Part shown: piece by piece, positions 1-6,002 of the stretch
Position numbering within the stretch: position 1 is the first letter of the stretch
How the letters are laid out: each line of letters begins with the position of its first letter
Assembly (NCBI GenBank): GCA_021794855.1
Contig: JAJYPZ010000076.1
Span: forward strand, 1-6,365
Direction: 5' to 3'
Length of the DNA: 6,365 bases
From: Pseudomonadota bacterium
Lineage (GTDB): Bacteria > Pseudomonadota > Gammaproteobacteria > Burkholderiales > Sulfuriferulaceae
The notes under the pieces: model-generated
Seen by the model: the letters and a program-made list of their open reading frames with translations, nothing else
What the model was told of the DNA's origin: nothing
The model's database searches: none
Position numbers and translations under genes: made by a program

Positions 1-363
1 CATGAAACCGACAGTAATGAAGGGGCGTTTGTACACGTCTTTAACGATTGCCTGCAGATCGAAGAACTGATCCAGCCAAATATAGGTGACAAAATGCAGG
101 CTGGCATAAAAAAAGGTAAATAAGCCCAGCATGCGCCTGATGCGGATGAGACCGGCATAGCCGGTCAATTGTCGTAACGGAGTTATGGTCAGGGTCAGCA
201 TCAGACCAACTAACGTCCAGGTTCCGGTCGAATGCGTGATGAATTCAACCGGGTTGGCTCCGAGTTTACCGACGATGCCCAATATTGCCAGACGTAACAG
301 CGGGAACCAGCCCAGCAGGAAAACGATAATTTTGAGACGGCTGACAGGATTTCTAAAATCCAT
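1..363 (-). CDS. msrQ: MsrQ, heme-binding membrane subunit of the MsrPQ methionine sulfoxide reductase (partial, C-terminus missing)
   Basis: MsrQ (formerly YedZ) is an inner-membrane heme b protein that passes electrons from the quinone pool or a flavin to the periplasmic reductase MsrP. Translated from 363 downwards, the visible 121 residues begin [20 protein letters not shown]. They contain the family hallmarks NPVEFITHSTGTWTL (about 37-51), LIRIRRMLGL (about 72-81) and FYASLHFVTYIWLD (about 85-98), then RPFITVGF at the window edge. His44 and His90 lie in hydrophobic segments and are candidate heme ligands by family comparison. At least three membrane segments are visible (about 10-30, 42-61, 80-97). 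The ATG shares one base with the msrP stop (TAATG), which indicates translational coupling and fixes the start. The C-terminal part, with the remaining helices and histidines, lies outside the window. The identification is strong because of both the sequence and the msrP neighbour. Confidence 0.93.
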   Translation of the reverse strand, partial: MDFRNPVSRLKIIVFLLGWFPLLRLAILGIVGKLGANPVEFITHSTGTWTLVGLMLTLTITPLRQLTGYAGLIRIRRMLGLFTFFYASLHFVTYIWLDQFFDLQAIVKDVYKRPFITVGFM

Positions 364-1292
364 TAAAAATATTTCCGCAAATCCATGCCGCGATACAGGC
401 CGGCGACTTGGTCGCCATATCCGTTAAAAGGCAAGGTATCGCGTTTGAAAAATTCACCGATGCGACGCTCTTTGGCCTGACTCCAGCGCGGATGATCCAC
501 GGCCGGATTGACGTTGGAATAAAAGCCGTATTCGCTTGGTACGCTACGCGACCAGGCAGTCAGTGGCTGTTGTTCCATAAAACGGATACGGACTATGGCT
601 TTTGCGCTTTTGAAGCCGTATTTCCAGGGTACGACCAGACGAAGCGGGGCGCCGTTCTGATTCGGCAGCGCCCGTCCGTACAAACCTACCGCCAGCAAGC
701 TAAGTGGATGCATCGCTTCATCCATCCGCAAGCCTTCGATATAAGGCCAGGCGAGGACGGCGCGCCGTTGCCCAGGCATTTGAGCGGGATCATACAGAGT
801 GGTAAATTCGACGTATTTCGCATTGCCGGTAGGTTCAGCCTGGCGGATCAGGCTCGCAAGCGGAAAACCCAGCCACGGAATAACCATAGACCACCCTTCT
901 ACGCAACGCATGCGATAAATGCGTTCCTCCAAGGGAAAAGTCTTGATCAGGGCATCGATATCCCATTTCTTCGGATGTTTTACTTCGCCGACTATATCAA
1001 TCGTCCAGGGGCGGGTTTTTAAATCCGTTGCGTATTCGGAAGGATCCGATTTGCCGGTGCCAAACTCGTAATAATTATTGTAAGTGGTTATGTCTTTATA
1101 GTCGGTCGCCGTTTCCGTGGTGCTATAGCGGCTATTGACTGCGGCATGCAGGCGTGTACTGGCTGCGCTGATTTCCGGAAACATTGCGGCGGAGGCCCAT
1201 AGGGCGGAATTACTTATGAATTTCCGACGTTGCAGATAGAGCGTCTGGGAGGTGATTTCAGAGGAGGGAATCACTGGAGGACGGATAGTCAT
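363..1292 (-). CDS. msrP: MsrP, periplasmic molybdopterin-dependent protein-methionine-sulfoxide reductase catalytic subunit
   Basis: MsrP (formerly YedY) reduces methionine sulfoxide in periplasmic proteins using a molybdenum-molybdopterin cofactor and electrons from MsrQ. The 309-residue product carries a twin-arginine export motif, LQRRKFI (residues 20-26), followed by a short, only moderately hydrophobic stretch, as expected for Tat export of a folded cofactor enzyme. The family motif YNNYYEFG is at 71-78. [14 protein letters not shown] (about 125-138) includes Cys130, the expected molybdenum thiolate ligand. Further conserved blocks are [55 protein letters not shown] and the C-terminal [16 protein letters not shown]. 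Length is slightly short of the E. coli enzyme, mostly at the N-terminus and near the C-terminal [11 protein letters not shown] region. A good ribosome site, AAAAGGG, lies six bases upstream of the ATG. The stop overlaps msrQ, so the pair forms an operon. In E. coli the pair responds to hypochlorous stress; regulation here is unknown. Confidence 0.96.
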   Translation of the reverse strand: MTIRPPVIPSSEITSQTLYLQRRKFISNSALWASAAMFPEISAASTRLHAAVNSRYSTTETATDYKDITTYNNYYEFGTGKSDPSEYATDLKTRPWTIDIVGEVKHPKKWDIDALIKTFPLEERIYRMRCVEGWSMVIPWLGFPLASLIRQAEPTGNAKYVEFTTLYDPAQMPGQRRAVLAWPYIEGLRMDEAMHPLSLLAVGLYGRALPNQNGAPLRLVVPWKYGFKSAKAIVRIRFMEQQPLTAWSRSVPSEYGFYSNVNPAVDHPRWSQAKERRIGEFFKRDTLPFNGYGDQVAGLYRGMDLRKYF

Positions 1293-1298
1293 GATATA

Positions 1299-1305
1299 CC
1301 CTTTT
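1299..1305 (-). promoter_or_regulatory. Ribosome binding site of msrP
   Basis: On the minus strand this reads AAAAGGG, separated by six bases (TATATC) from the msrP ATG. It is one of the clearer Shine-Dalgarno sequences in the window and supports the start at 1292. Confidence 0.6.
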
Positions 1306-1320
1306 AAACAGATCAGATGA

Positions 1321-1337
1321 TATAGCTATACTATAGT
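1321..1337. promoter_or_regulatory. Two overlapping AT-rich palindromes upstream of msrP, possible promoter or operator
   Basis: Two perfect palindromes, TATAGCTATA (1321-1330) and ACTATAGT (1330-1337), share one base. They sit about 30-45 bases upstream of the msrP start. Read on the minus strand, TATAGT resembles a -10 hexamer, but I see no convincing -35 at the right distance. The position would suit a promoter core or a dimeric regulator site for the msrPQ operon. Short AT palindromes also arise by chance, so the call is tentative. Confidence 0.25.
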
Positions 1338-1397
1338 TCACCCAATCTTGGATAACCATCGCTATTGTGTGCGCGGATTTGCGCTGCGTCGTATTTC

Positions 1398-2654
1398 TTA
1401 CATCAGGAAGCATGCCGCCGCTACCGCAGTCGGCGGCAGTGCGCCGAGCAGTAAACCGATGGCCCCTATCGATTCATCGTTGAAGCCGCGTCGAAGTAAC
1501 GCTGCGCCGGCCGGATTGGGAGCGTTGGCAATGACGGTAAGTCCGCCGCCGGCGACAGCGCCGGCTACCAGCATGTATTTGGCCTGCCCGGATATGCCGT
1601 CGATCAGGGAGCCGAGATAGGTCAGCGCAGCGTTGTCGGTGACGGCGGTGAGGCCCAGGGCGCCGAAGAAAAGCGTTACGGGTTGGAATGCCGAGACGAC
1701 GGGTTGCAGCCACCATCGCTGCATGCCGCCGAGCACAACCAGCCCGGCGAGAAAAAATCCGACCAGCAGGGCCTCTTTGATCATCAAGGGATTCTGATAA
1801 CGTTCGTAAGCGTGGGTATAACCGAGAAAAAACAGAAATAAACCCAGAAACAATACAGGATGATGTGCAAAAATCACGACACCGGCGAGAAATCCCAGAT
1901 GAATTGCGCTGACTACCCAGGAGAACGGCTGCGCGGAGTCGCCGGCAGTAGCTGGCTGCGCATCGACAAGTCGCGTGCGCAGCAGAAAAGTAATGGCCGT
2001 CGCATTGATCAATACCGCAAGCATGGCGCGCCAGCCGAACGTTACCGCCATGTATGCGCTATTCCAATTCCAGGTCGTCGCGACCATCAATATCGGCGGC
2101 GCGGCATAGGAAGTCAGCGTGCCGCCGATGGAAACATTGACGAACAGTACGCCCAGCGCACCGTATTTTAGCCATTCCGGCACCTCCTGCCGGAAAATCT
2201 GCGGCGCTAGCATCAGCGCGGCCAGCGTCATGGCTGCCGGTTCGGTAATAAGCGAGCCCAGTAAGGGGGCTGCCGTCAATCCCAGCCACGCCAGCGCGAC
2301 GGGCGTCGCGACCGGCATATTGCGCGCCAGCGCGGCAAACAGGATTCGGGCCGTTTCCAGTACGGGACGAGAAGCGGCTATCACCATGACGACAAATACG
2401 AAAAAGGGTTCGGCGTATTGACGGGATTCGACGTAAGCTGTTGCCTGCGCGCCGCTTGATATCAGCGCGATCACCACGATCAGAACGAAGGCCCAGAACC
2501 CGAATACGACTTCCACTTCCCCGAGCAAATGGAATAATCCGGCGTGGGCAGGATGACGGCGTGCCAATACATCAAAAAATTTTGTCGCAAAAGTGTGCAG
2601 CAAGGCGAGGGCGAAGATTCCCGTTCCCGCTGCCTGGAGAAGGGTGATTTCCAT
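1398..2654 (-). CDS. Putative Na+/H+ antiporter, polytopic inner-membrane protein of the ion transporter superfamily
   Basis: This 418-residue hydrophobic protein resembles the 'putative Na+/H+ antiporter' family (Na_H_antiport_3), related to NhaD/ArsB-type carriers. It should exchange cations across the inner membrane, but the ion is not proven. It has roughly ten to twelve membrane segments. Recognisable motifs are GEVEVVFGFWA (45-55), SLITEPAAMTLAALML (134-149), GGTLTSYAAPP (177-187), TAVTDNAALTYLGSLI (336-351) and TVIANAPNPAGAALL (373-387). The acidic residues Glu138 and Asp340 inside hydrophobic segments are candidate ion-coupling residues (inference). I start at the ATG at 2654 because AAAAGGA lies ten bases upstream and the protein then opens directly into its first hydrophobic segment. 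An in-frame ATG at 2741 would add 29 polar residues and has a weaker ribosome site. The gene stands alone: 105 bases separate it from msrP and 199 from the next gene upstream. No frameshift is seen. Confidence 0.78.
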   Translation of the reverse strand: MEITLLQAAGTGIFALALLHTFATKFFDVLARRHPAHAGLFHLLGEVEVVFGFWAFVLIVVIALISSGAQATAYVESRQYAEPFFVFVVMVIAASRPVLETARILFAALARNMPVATPVALAWLGLTAAPLLGSLITEPAAMTLAALMLAPQIFRQEVPEWLKYGALGVLFVNVSIGGTLTSYAAPPILMVATTWNWNSAYMAVTFGWRAMLAVLINATAITFLLRTRLVDAQPATAGDSAQPFSWVVSAIHLGFLAGVVIFAHHPVLFLGLFLFFLGYTHAYERYQNPLMIKEALLVGFFLAGLVVLGGMQRWWLQPVVSAFQPVTLFFGALGLTAVTDNAALTYLGSLIDGISGQAKYMLVAGAVAGGGLTVIANAPNPAGAALLRRGFNDESIGAIGLLLGALPPTAVAAACFLM

Positions 2655-2664
2655 GCGATCGTAT

Positions 2665-2671
2665 TCCTTTT
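2665..2671 (-). promoter_or_regulatory. Ribosome binding site that decides the antiporter start
   Basis: The minus strand reads AAAAGGA, ten bases before the ATG at 2654. The spacing is slightly long but the match is good. It favours the 418-residue protein over the 447-residue version starting at 2741. Confidence 0.5.
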
Positions 2672-2841
2672 TATTTATACCGAATGAGTCTTTCGCCGAA
2701 TTCGCGTTAAGCAAACCAGCCTGCATCGGATAATCCGGCATTCGAGGATAATTCCTGCAGCGCGAACCGTGCCGATAAAGCTTACCGACCGGGAGCCGAT
2801 TAATTGCAAATCAACGATAGTTCATGTAAATCATTTAAGCG

Positions 2842-2872
2842 ACGGCTGCGAATTCAGGGCCCTAGCAGCCAT
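2842..2872. repeat. Inverted repeat (GGCTGC / GCAGCC) spanning the 3' end of the glutamine-rich gene
   Basis: The arms GGCTGC (2844-2849) and GCAGCC (2865-2870) are perfect inverted repeats around a 15-base loop that itself contains GGGCCC. In minus-strand RNA the stem extends to eight pairs with one U-G pair. No U-run follows on the minus strand, where CGCTTAAATG comes next. On the plus strand the hairpin is followed by ATTTTAAAAA. It overlaps the last codons and stop of the gene at 2854. It may be a weak terminator or an mRNA 3'-end structure, but a classical intrinsic terminator is not supported in the sense direction. Confidence 0.35.
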
Positions 2873-3126
2873 TTTAAAAACCCCGTTCGCGATGGCCGAC
2901 CGGACTGGCTCTGGGGTTGCCGCTGGGCTGAATAGGAAGAGGCGCTACCTTGCTGCAACTGCAATTGCTCTTGATACTGCTGCTGTCGGTACTGCTGATC
3001 CCGAATCTCCTGTTGCTGTTGCTGAACTTGCTGCTGAAATTGTCCTTGCTGCTGTTGGACCCAGTCGGCAAAGGCGGTTGCCGGCAGGCCAAGGGTGAGC
3101 AGGAGTATAAATTTTGATATTTTCAT
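2854..3126 (-). CDS. Small exported glutamine-rich protein of unknown function
   Basis: I do not recognise a family for this 90-residue protein. Residues 1-20 form a clear Sec signal peptide: MKIS with one or two lysines, the hydrophobic core FILLLTLGLP, and a likely signal peptidase I cleavage after ATAFA (before Asp21). The mature part of about 70 residues contains 27 glutamines, in runs of two to five broken by single F, V, Y, L, R or E residues, for example QQQQGQFQQQVQQQQQ. This pattern suggests an extended helix or coiled coil in the periplasm, or an aggregation-prone segment. The end differs: a Ser/Gln/Arg-rich linker leads to a hydrophobic tail, TGFLKWLLGP. The signal peptide and a clean stop support a real gene, although no good Shine-Dalgarno is visible before the ATG. 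It lies alone, 162 bases downstream of the ABC permease, on the same strand. Function cannot be assigned. Confidence 0.72.
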   Translation of the reverse strand: MKISKFILLLTLGLPATAFADWVQQQQGQFQQQVQQQQQEIRDQQYRQQQYQEQLQLQQGSASSYSAQRQPQSQSGRPSRTGFLKWLLGP

Positions 3127-3164
3127 ATCTGCGTCAAGGATCTATTCGGAAACGGGAAGCTAAC

Positions 3165-3170
3165 ATAATA
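3165..3170 (-). promoter_or_regulatory. Possible -10 element for the glutamine-rich gene
   Basis: The minus strand reads TATTAT here, about 39 bases before the ATG at 3126. Only a poor -35 candidate (TTTCCG, 18 bases upstream) is present. The 162-base gap to the upstream permease gene suggests a separate promoter, but this site is a guess from a hexamer. Confidence 0.22.
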
Positions 3171-3288
3171 AACTTGTTTGGTATGGGCCGGAAATAAAAC
3201 GGCTACTGTTTTAATCGGGCGAATTGGTCGTACGAATTTTCTGTCAAAGAACAGAATCCGATGAAGCATCAAGTTAATTCGGTTAGTG

Positions 3289-4071
3289 TTAATGCAGCAG
3301 CCGCCGGCGTGTCAGGCTGACGGCCAGCCAGAAGCTGATGCCTCCCCAGGCCAGCATTGCAGCGATATGAACTGGAATGTTGGAGGGCTGAAATCCCAAT
3401 ATTAGCGGGCGCACCAGATCGATGGCATGCGACAGTGGCAGAAGCTCCGCTGTAATCTGCAGGAAATGCGGCATGCGATCGACCGGATAAAATACGCCGC
3501 AGAGCAGCACCATGGGCGTGATGACCAGCGTAAAGTAATAAATGAAAAAATCGTAACTCGGCGACAGAGCGGTCATTACGAGGCCCATTGCGGAAAAGGT
3601 CAACCCTATCAGTATGATAACCGGGAGTGTCCACAGGCTTAGCAGCCAGCTATGCTCTAATCCCAGCCCCCAGATTACGGCAAGGATGGCCAAGCCTGAG
3701 AGCAGGCTTTTCGATGCGCCCCAGGCGAGTTCGGCCAGCATGATGTCGTCCAGCATCAAGGGCGTGTTGAGGATGGCTTCCCAGGTCTTTTGCACGTGCA
3801 TGCGCGAAAATCCGGAATACAGCACTTCAAACGTTGCGCTGTTCATGGTCGAGTAGCAGATCGTGCCCGCCGACAGGAAAGTCAGGTAAGTCGCGCCCCC
3901 GACCTGCGGCATCAGACTACCCAGCCCGTAACCGAAGCCGAGCATGTAAAACATCGGATCGGCCAGATTGCCGAGGATGCTGGAACCGGCCAGTTTTTTC
4001 CAGACCAGAAAATGTCGACGCCATACCGGCGCGAAACGCCATGACAATTGGGGCAGGCCGAAATCTTTCAT
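3289..4071 (-). CDS. ABC-2 type exporter permease, NodJ/DrrB-like
   Basis: This is the membrane subunit of an ABC-2 exporter, working with the ATPase encoded just upstream. The 260-residue protein starts MKDFGLPQLSWRFAPVWRRH. A short cytoplasmic N-terminus with the conserved FLVWKKLAGSSI connecting region is followed by about six membrane segments (roughly 36-54, 60-80, 117-137, 146-168, 176-195, 234-253). Family motifs include NLADPMFYMLGFGYGLG (about 35-51), CGVFYPVDRMP (191-201) and LPLSHAIDLVRPLILG (211-226), the typical ABC-2 signature before the last helix. The ATG overlaps the ATPase stop by four bases (ATGA), giving translational coupling and fixing the start. A longer reading frame from 4383 exists, but its first 104 residues are an arginine-rich out-of-frame reading of the ATPase gene. 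NodJ exports lipo-oligosaccharides in rhizobia; nothing in the window supports that substrate here, so the cargo stays unknown. Confidence 0.9.
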   Translation of the reverse strand: MKDFGLPQLSWRFAPVWRRHFLVWKKLAGSSILGNLADPMFYMLGFGYGLGSLMPQVGGATYLTFLSAGTICYSTMNSATFEVLYSGFSRMHVQKTWEAILNTPLMLDDIMLAELAWGASKSLLSGLAILAVIWGLGLEHSWLLSLWTLPVIILIGLTFSAMGLVMTALSPSYDFFIYYFTLVITPMVLLCGVFYPVDRMPHFLQITAELLPLSHAIDLVRPLILGFQPSNIPVHIAAMLAWGGISFWLAVSLTRRRLLH

Positions 4072-4982
4072 GCGTCGCGCAGTTCCCGTCCGGTGAATTT
4101 GAGAAACACGTCTTCGAGATTGGACGGACGTTGTACGTAGCGCAGCGTTTCCTGTTCGCGTAAATGCGCGACCAATGCCGTCCCGTCGTGCGTATAGCAA
4201 AATAAAGTTTCGCCGGTGATTTCGTGCCGGGTACAGTAATTTGCCGCATAACGTTGCGCCCAGCGATCGACCGTTTCGCCGTAAATTTCGACTACGGCAG
4301 GCTCGATTTCGGCAGTGATCAAATCGCGCGGATTGCCGCCGGCGATGGCGCGGCCGTGATCCATGATGAGCAATCGGTCGCACAGGCGTTCAGATTCCTC
4401 CATGGAATGAGTGGTCAGCAAGATGGTTTTGCCTTGATGAGTAAGTCGCCGCAGACCCTGCCAGATGACGTGACGCGCTTGCGGGTCGAGGCCGGTGGTC
4501 GGCTCGTCGAGAAAAATGAGTTCTGGGTCGTTGATCAGCGCACGAGCGAGCGTGAGTCGACGTTTCATCCCGCCTGACAGGGTAGTAATTTTGCTTCCGG
4601 CTTTACTGGTCAACGCTGCGAATTCAAGTAGTGCGGGGATGCGGCTTTTGATCAGCGCGTCGGGCAGGCCGAAATATCGGCCGTAAATCAGCAGGTTCTC
4701 GGTAACGGTAAAATCGGGATCGAGATTATCCATTTGCGGGACGACGCCGATATTCTGCCGAGCGCTCCTGGCCTCTGCCGGGACAGCCGTATCGAAGATA
4801 CGTATTTCTCCTGCATCCGGCTCGATCAATCCCAGCAGCATTTTCAGCGTCGTGGTTTTTCCGGCTCCGTTAGGGCCCAGCAAACCGAAACATTCGCCGC
4901 GTTCGATGGAGAGATCTAGGCCGCGAACGACTTGCGTCGTGCCGTAATGTTTGGCCAGTCGGCTTACGGTTACGACAGGCAT
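4068..4982 (-). CDS. ABC transporter ATP-binding subunit, NodI-like
   Basis: This 304-residue cytoplasmic ATPase powers the exporter formed with the downstream permease. All nucleotide-binding elements are intact: Walker A GPNGAGKTT (36-44), Q-loop Gln83 in VVPQMDNLD, signature LSGGM (135-139), Walker B LIFLDEP (155-161) with catalytic Glu160, the D-loop GLDPQAR, and the switch His192 in LTTHSMEE. A C-terminal domain of about 80 residues ends in RPSNLEDVFLKFTGRELRD, a pattern typical of the NodI/DrrA type of drug and lipo-oligosaccharide exporters. The ATG at 4982 lies inside the end of the hydrolase gene (13-base overlap). No strong ribosome site precedes it, so translation is probably coupled. 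The stop overlaps the permease start by four bases. The class is certain; the transported substrate cannot be inferred. Confidence 0.95.
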   Translation of the reverse strand: MPVVTVSRLAKHYGTTQVVRGLDLSIERGECFGLLGPNGAGKTTTLKMLLGLIEPDAGEIRIFDTAVPAEARSARQNIGVVPQMDNLDPDFTVTENLLIYGRYFGLPDALIKSRIPALLEFAALTSKAGSKITTLSGGMKRRLTLARALINDPELIFLDEPTTGLDPQARHVIWQGLRRLTHQGKTILLTTHSMEESERLCDRLLIMDHGRAIAGGNPRDLITAEIEPAVVEIYGETVDRWAQRYAANYCTRHEITGETLFCYTHDGTALVAHLREQETLRYVQRPSNLEDVFLKFTGRELRDA

Positions 4983-5575
4983 ATCGTCAGAGCCGCTTTT
5001 TTCAGTTCCGCCAGTTTGCCGTGAAAAAAATGTCCGGCACCGGCAATGCCGTAGAACGCGATGTTATTAGCTTTAGCCCAGTTTTGGGCGGCATCGTAGG
5101 GCACGATTTCATCGTTTTCGCCATGGATAATGGCTGCGTCGGCCGGTACGCTGCCGAATTGGTACAGATTGACCGCCGGCGCAATCAGCAATAGTTTTTT
5201 GATCGGCATCTGTTGCGCGACCCGGTGCTGGACATAACTGCCGAAAGAAAACCCCACCAGCACCACGGGTAATGTCGATTCATAATGGCTGCGGACAAAA
5301 GCGATTACCGTCAGCATGTCTTCGGTTTCGCCGCTACCGCCGGTATAGCTGCCATCACTGCTGCCTACGCCGCGAAAATTCGGCCGGATGGCGACATACG
5401 CCTGATCGTGGCAGATTTGAGCGATGCTCTGGACGACTTTATTATCCAGCGTGCCACCATGCAGAGGATGTGGATGCGCGATGAACGCCAGACCGCGTCG
5501 GGTATCGCCGGGATCGTTAAGCACGGTTTCTATGTGTCCGACAGCGCATGGAATACGTAATTTGGAGCGCTTCAT
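4970..5575 (-). CDS. Alpha/beta hydrolase of the small COG2945-like family
   Basis: This 201-residue protein is a compact alpha/beta hydrolase with no signal peptide, so probably cytoplasmic. The oxyanion-region motif AHPHPLHGGTLDNKVV (33-48) is characteristic of this family. RPNFRGVGSSDG (64-75) is followed by the nucleophile elbow GFSFGSY with Ser110. The acid is probably Asp155 in HGENDEIVP, and the base His182 in GAGHFFHG, so the catalytic triad appears complete. The family is known from many proteobacterial genomes, but its natural substrate is generally unassigned; esterase or thioesterase activity would be an inference. It begins eight bases after the ferredoxin stop and overlaps the ATPase start by 13 bases, so it is firmly inside the operon. 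No recognisable strong Shine-Dalgarno is present in the eight-base gap, again suggesting coupling. Confidence 0.88.
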   Translation of the reverse strand: MKRSKLRIPCAVGHIETVLNDPGDTRRGLAFIAHPHPLHGGTLDNKVVQSIAQICHDQAYVAIRPNFRGVGSSDGSYTGGSGETEDMLTVIAFVRSHYESTLPVVLVGFSFGSYVQHRVAQQMPIKKLLLIAPAVNLYQFGSVPADAAIIHGENDEIVPYDAAQNWAKANNIAFYGIAGAGHFFHGKLAELKKAALTICLS

Positions 5576-5583
5576 AAGGCCGC

Positions 5584-5895
5584 TTACTTGATCTGCAAGC
5601 GTTCGACGATGCGCCCGTGCTGCAAATGCTCCGAAATAATTTCATCTATGTCGTGCTCGTCGACATAGGTATACCAGATTCCCTCCGGATATATGGCCAA
5701 TACCGGGCCTTCGTCGCACCGGTCCATGCAGCCCGCGGTATTGATGCGACACTGCCCTTCGCCGTTCAGATCGAGGTTTTTGATTTTCCGTTTGGCGTAG
5801 TCACGCATTGCCTGTCCGCCCGATGCGCCGCAGCATTGAGCGCCGTCGTCGCGTTGGTTGGTGCAGAAAAATACATGGTATTTGTAATAGCTCAT
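5584..5895 (-). CDS. Thioredoxin-like [2Fe-2S] ferredoxin
   Basis: This 103-residue protein starting MSYYKYHVFFCTNQR belongs to the thioredoxin-like [2Fe-2S] ferredoxins, the group that includes the Clostridium pasteurianum 2Fe ferredoxin and Azotobacter Shethna protein I. Cysteines are at 11, 21, 22, 49, 56 and 60. By family comparison Cys11, one of Cys21/Cys22, Cys56 and Cys60 should bind the cluster. The sequence INTAGCMDRCDEGPVLAIYP (51-70) with the following GIWY is diagnostic. It should be a soluble electron carrier; its partner is unknown. I chose the ATG at 5895 because the conserved YHVFFCTNQR block follows directly and GAGA lies seven bases upstream; an ATG at 5934 would add 13 residues ([13 protein letters not shown]) with no family support. 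It is the first gene of an operon with the hydrolase and ABC exporter, and is divergent from aroB. Confidence 0.9.
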   Translation of the reverse strand: MSYYKYHVFFCTNQRDDGAQCCGASGGQAMRDYAKRKIKNLDLNGEGQCRINTAGCMDRCDEGPVLAIYPEGIWYTYVDEHDIDEIISEHLQHGRIVERLQIK

Positions 5896-5962
5896 AAGTC
5901 TGTCTCTACTGAAAGCAAGTACGCAGTTTAGCATCTGACGCCCAAATCGTTCTACTGCTGGG

Positions 5963-5968
5963 TATAAT
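5963..5968 (+). promoter_or_regulatory. aroB: Consensus -10 element of the probable aroB promoter
   Basis: A perfect TATAAT lies 34 bases upstream of the aroB ATG, implying a leader of roughly 28 bases. No good -35 is present at 16-18 bases; CTGACG at 5935-5940 is the closest match but is 22 bases away. The 107-base gap (5896-6002) must also hold the promoter of the ferredoxin operon on the minus strand, for which I see no clear hexamers. Confidence 0.4.
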
Positions 5969-6002
5969 TAGGGTATCTTACTATTATTTAAAATTACTGC
6001 AG

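Noticed and set aside
408..1022. Open frame of 204 codons on the plus strand
   Set aside because: It lies fully antisense to msrP, whose product matches its family throughout. The antisense translation has no recognisable domain, membrane segment or ribosome site.
1338..1397. Possible terminator after the antiporter gene
   Set aside because: GCGC arms around AAATCC form only a four-pair stem with no U-run on the minus strand.
2721..2760. Short imperfect palindromes around GGATAATCC and GGATAATTCC
   Set aside because: They are short, imperfect and lack a promoter context I can defend; chance occurrence is likely.
2940..3070. Tandem repeat or CRISPR-like array in the CTG/TTG-rich tract
   Set aside because: There is no repeat-spacer structure; the tract is explained by glutamine codons of a coding sequence.
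3227..3275. Possible intrinsic terminator after the ABC permease
   Set aside because: On the minus strand only four- to five-pair hairpins (GATG-CTT-CATC and CTGT-TCTTTG-ACAG) are present, with poor U-runs; too weak to call.
4072..4383. N-terminal extension of 104 residues on the ABC permease
   Set aside because: It is an arginine-rich out-of-frame reading of the ATPase gene. The permease family starts near MKDFGLPQL, at the ATGA overlap with the ATPase stop.
3289..4982. Assigning the exporter as a nodulation-factor NodIJ system
   Set aside because: There are no nodA, nodB, nodC or other nod genes in the window, and NodI/NodJ-like exporters occur widely outside rhizobia.
5285..5560. Open frames on the plus strand opposite the hydrolase
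   Set aside because: They are shadows of a gene with an intact catalytic triad on the other strand and show no features of their own.
5896..5934. Upstream start for the ferredoxin adding [13 protein letters not shown]
   Set aside because: Family members begin close to the YHVFFC block, and a GAGA site precedes the ATG at 5895.
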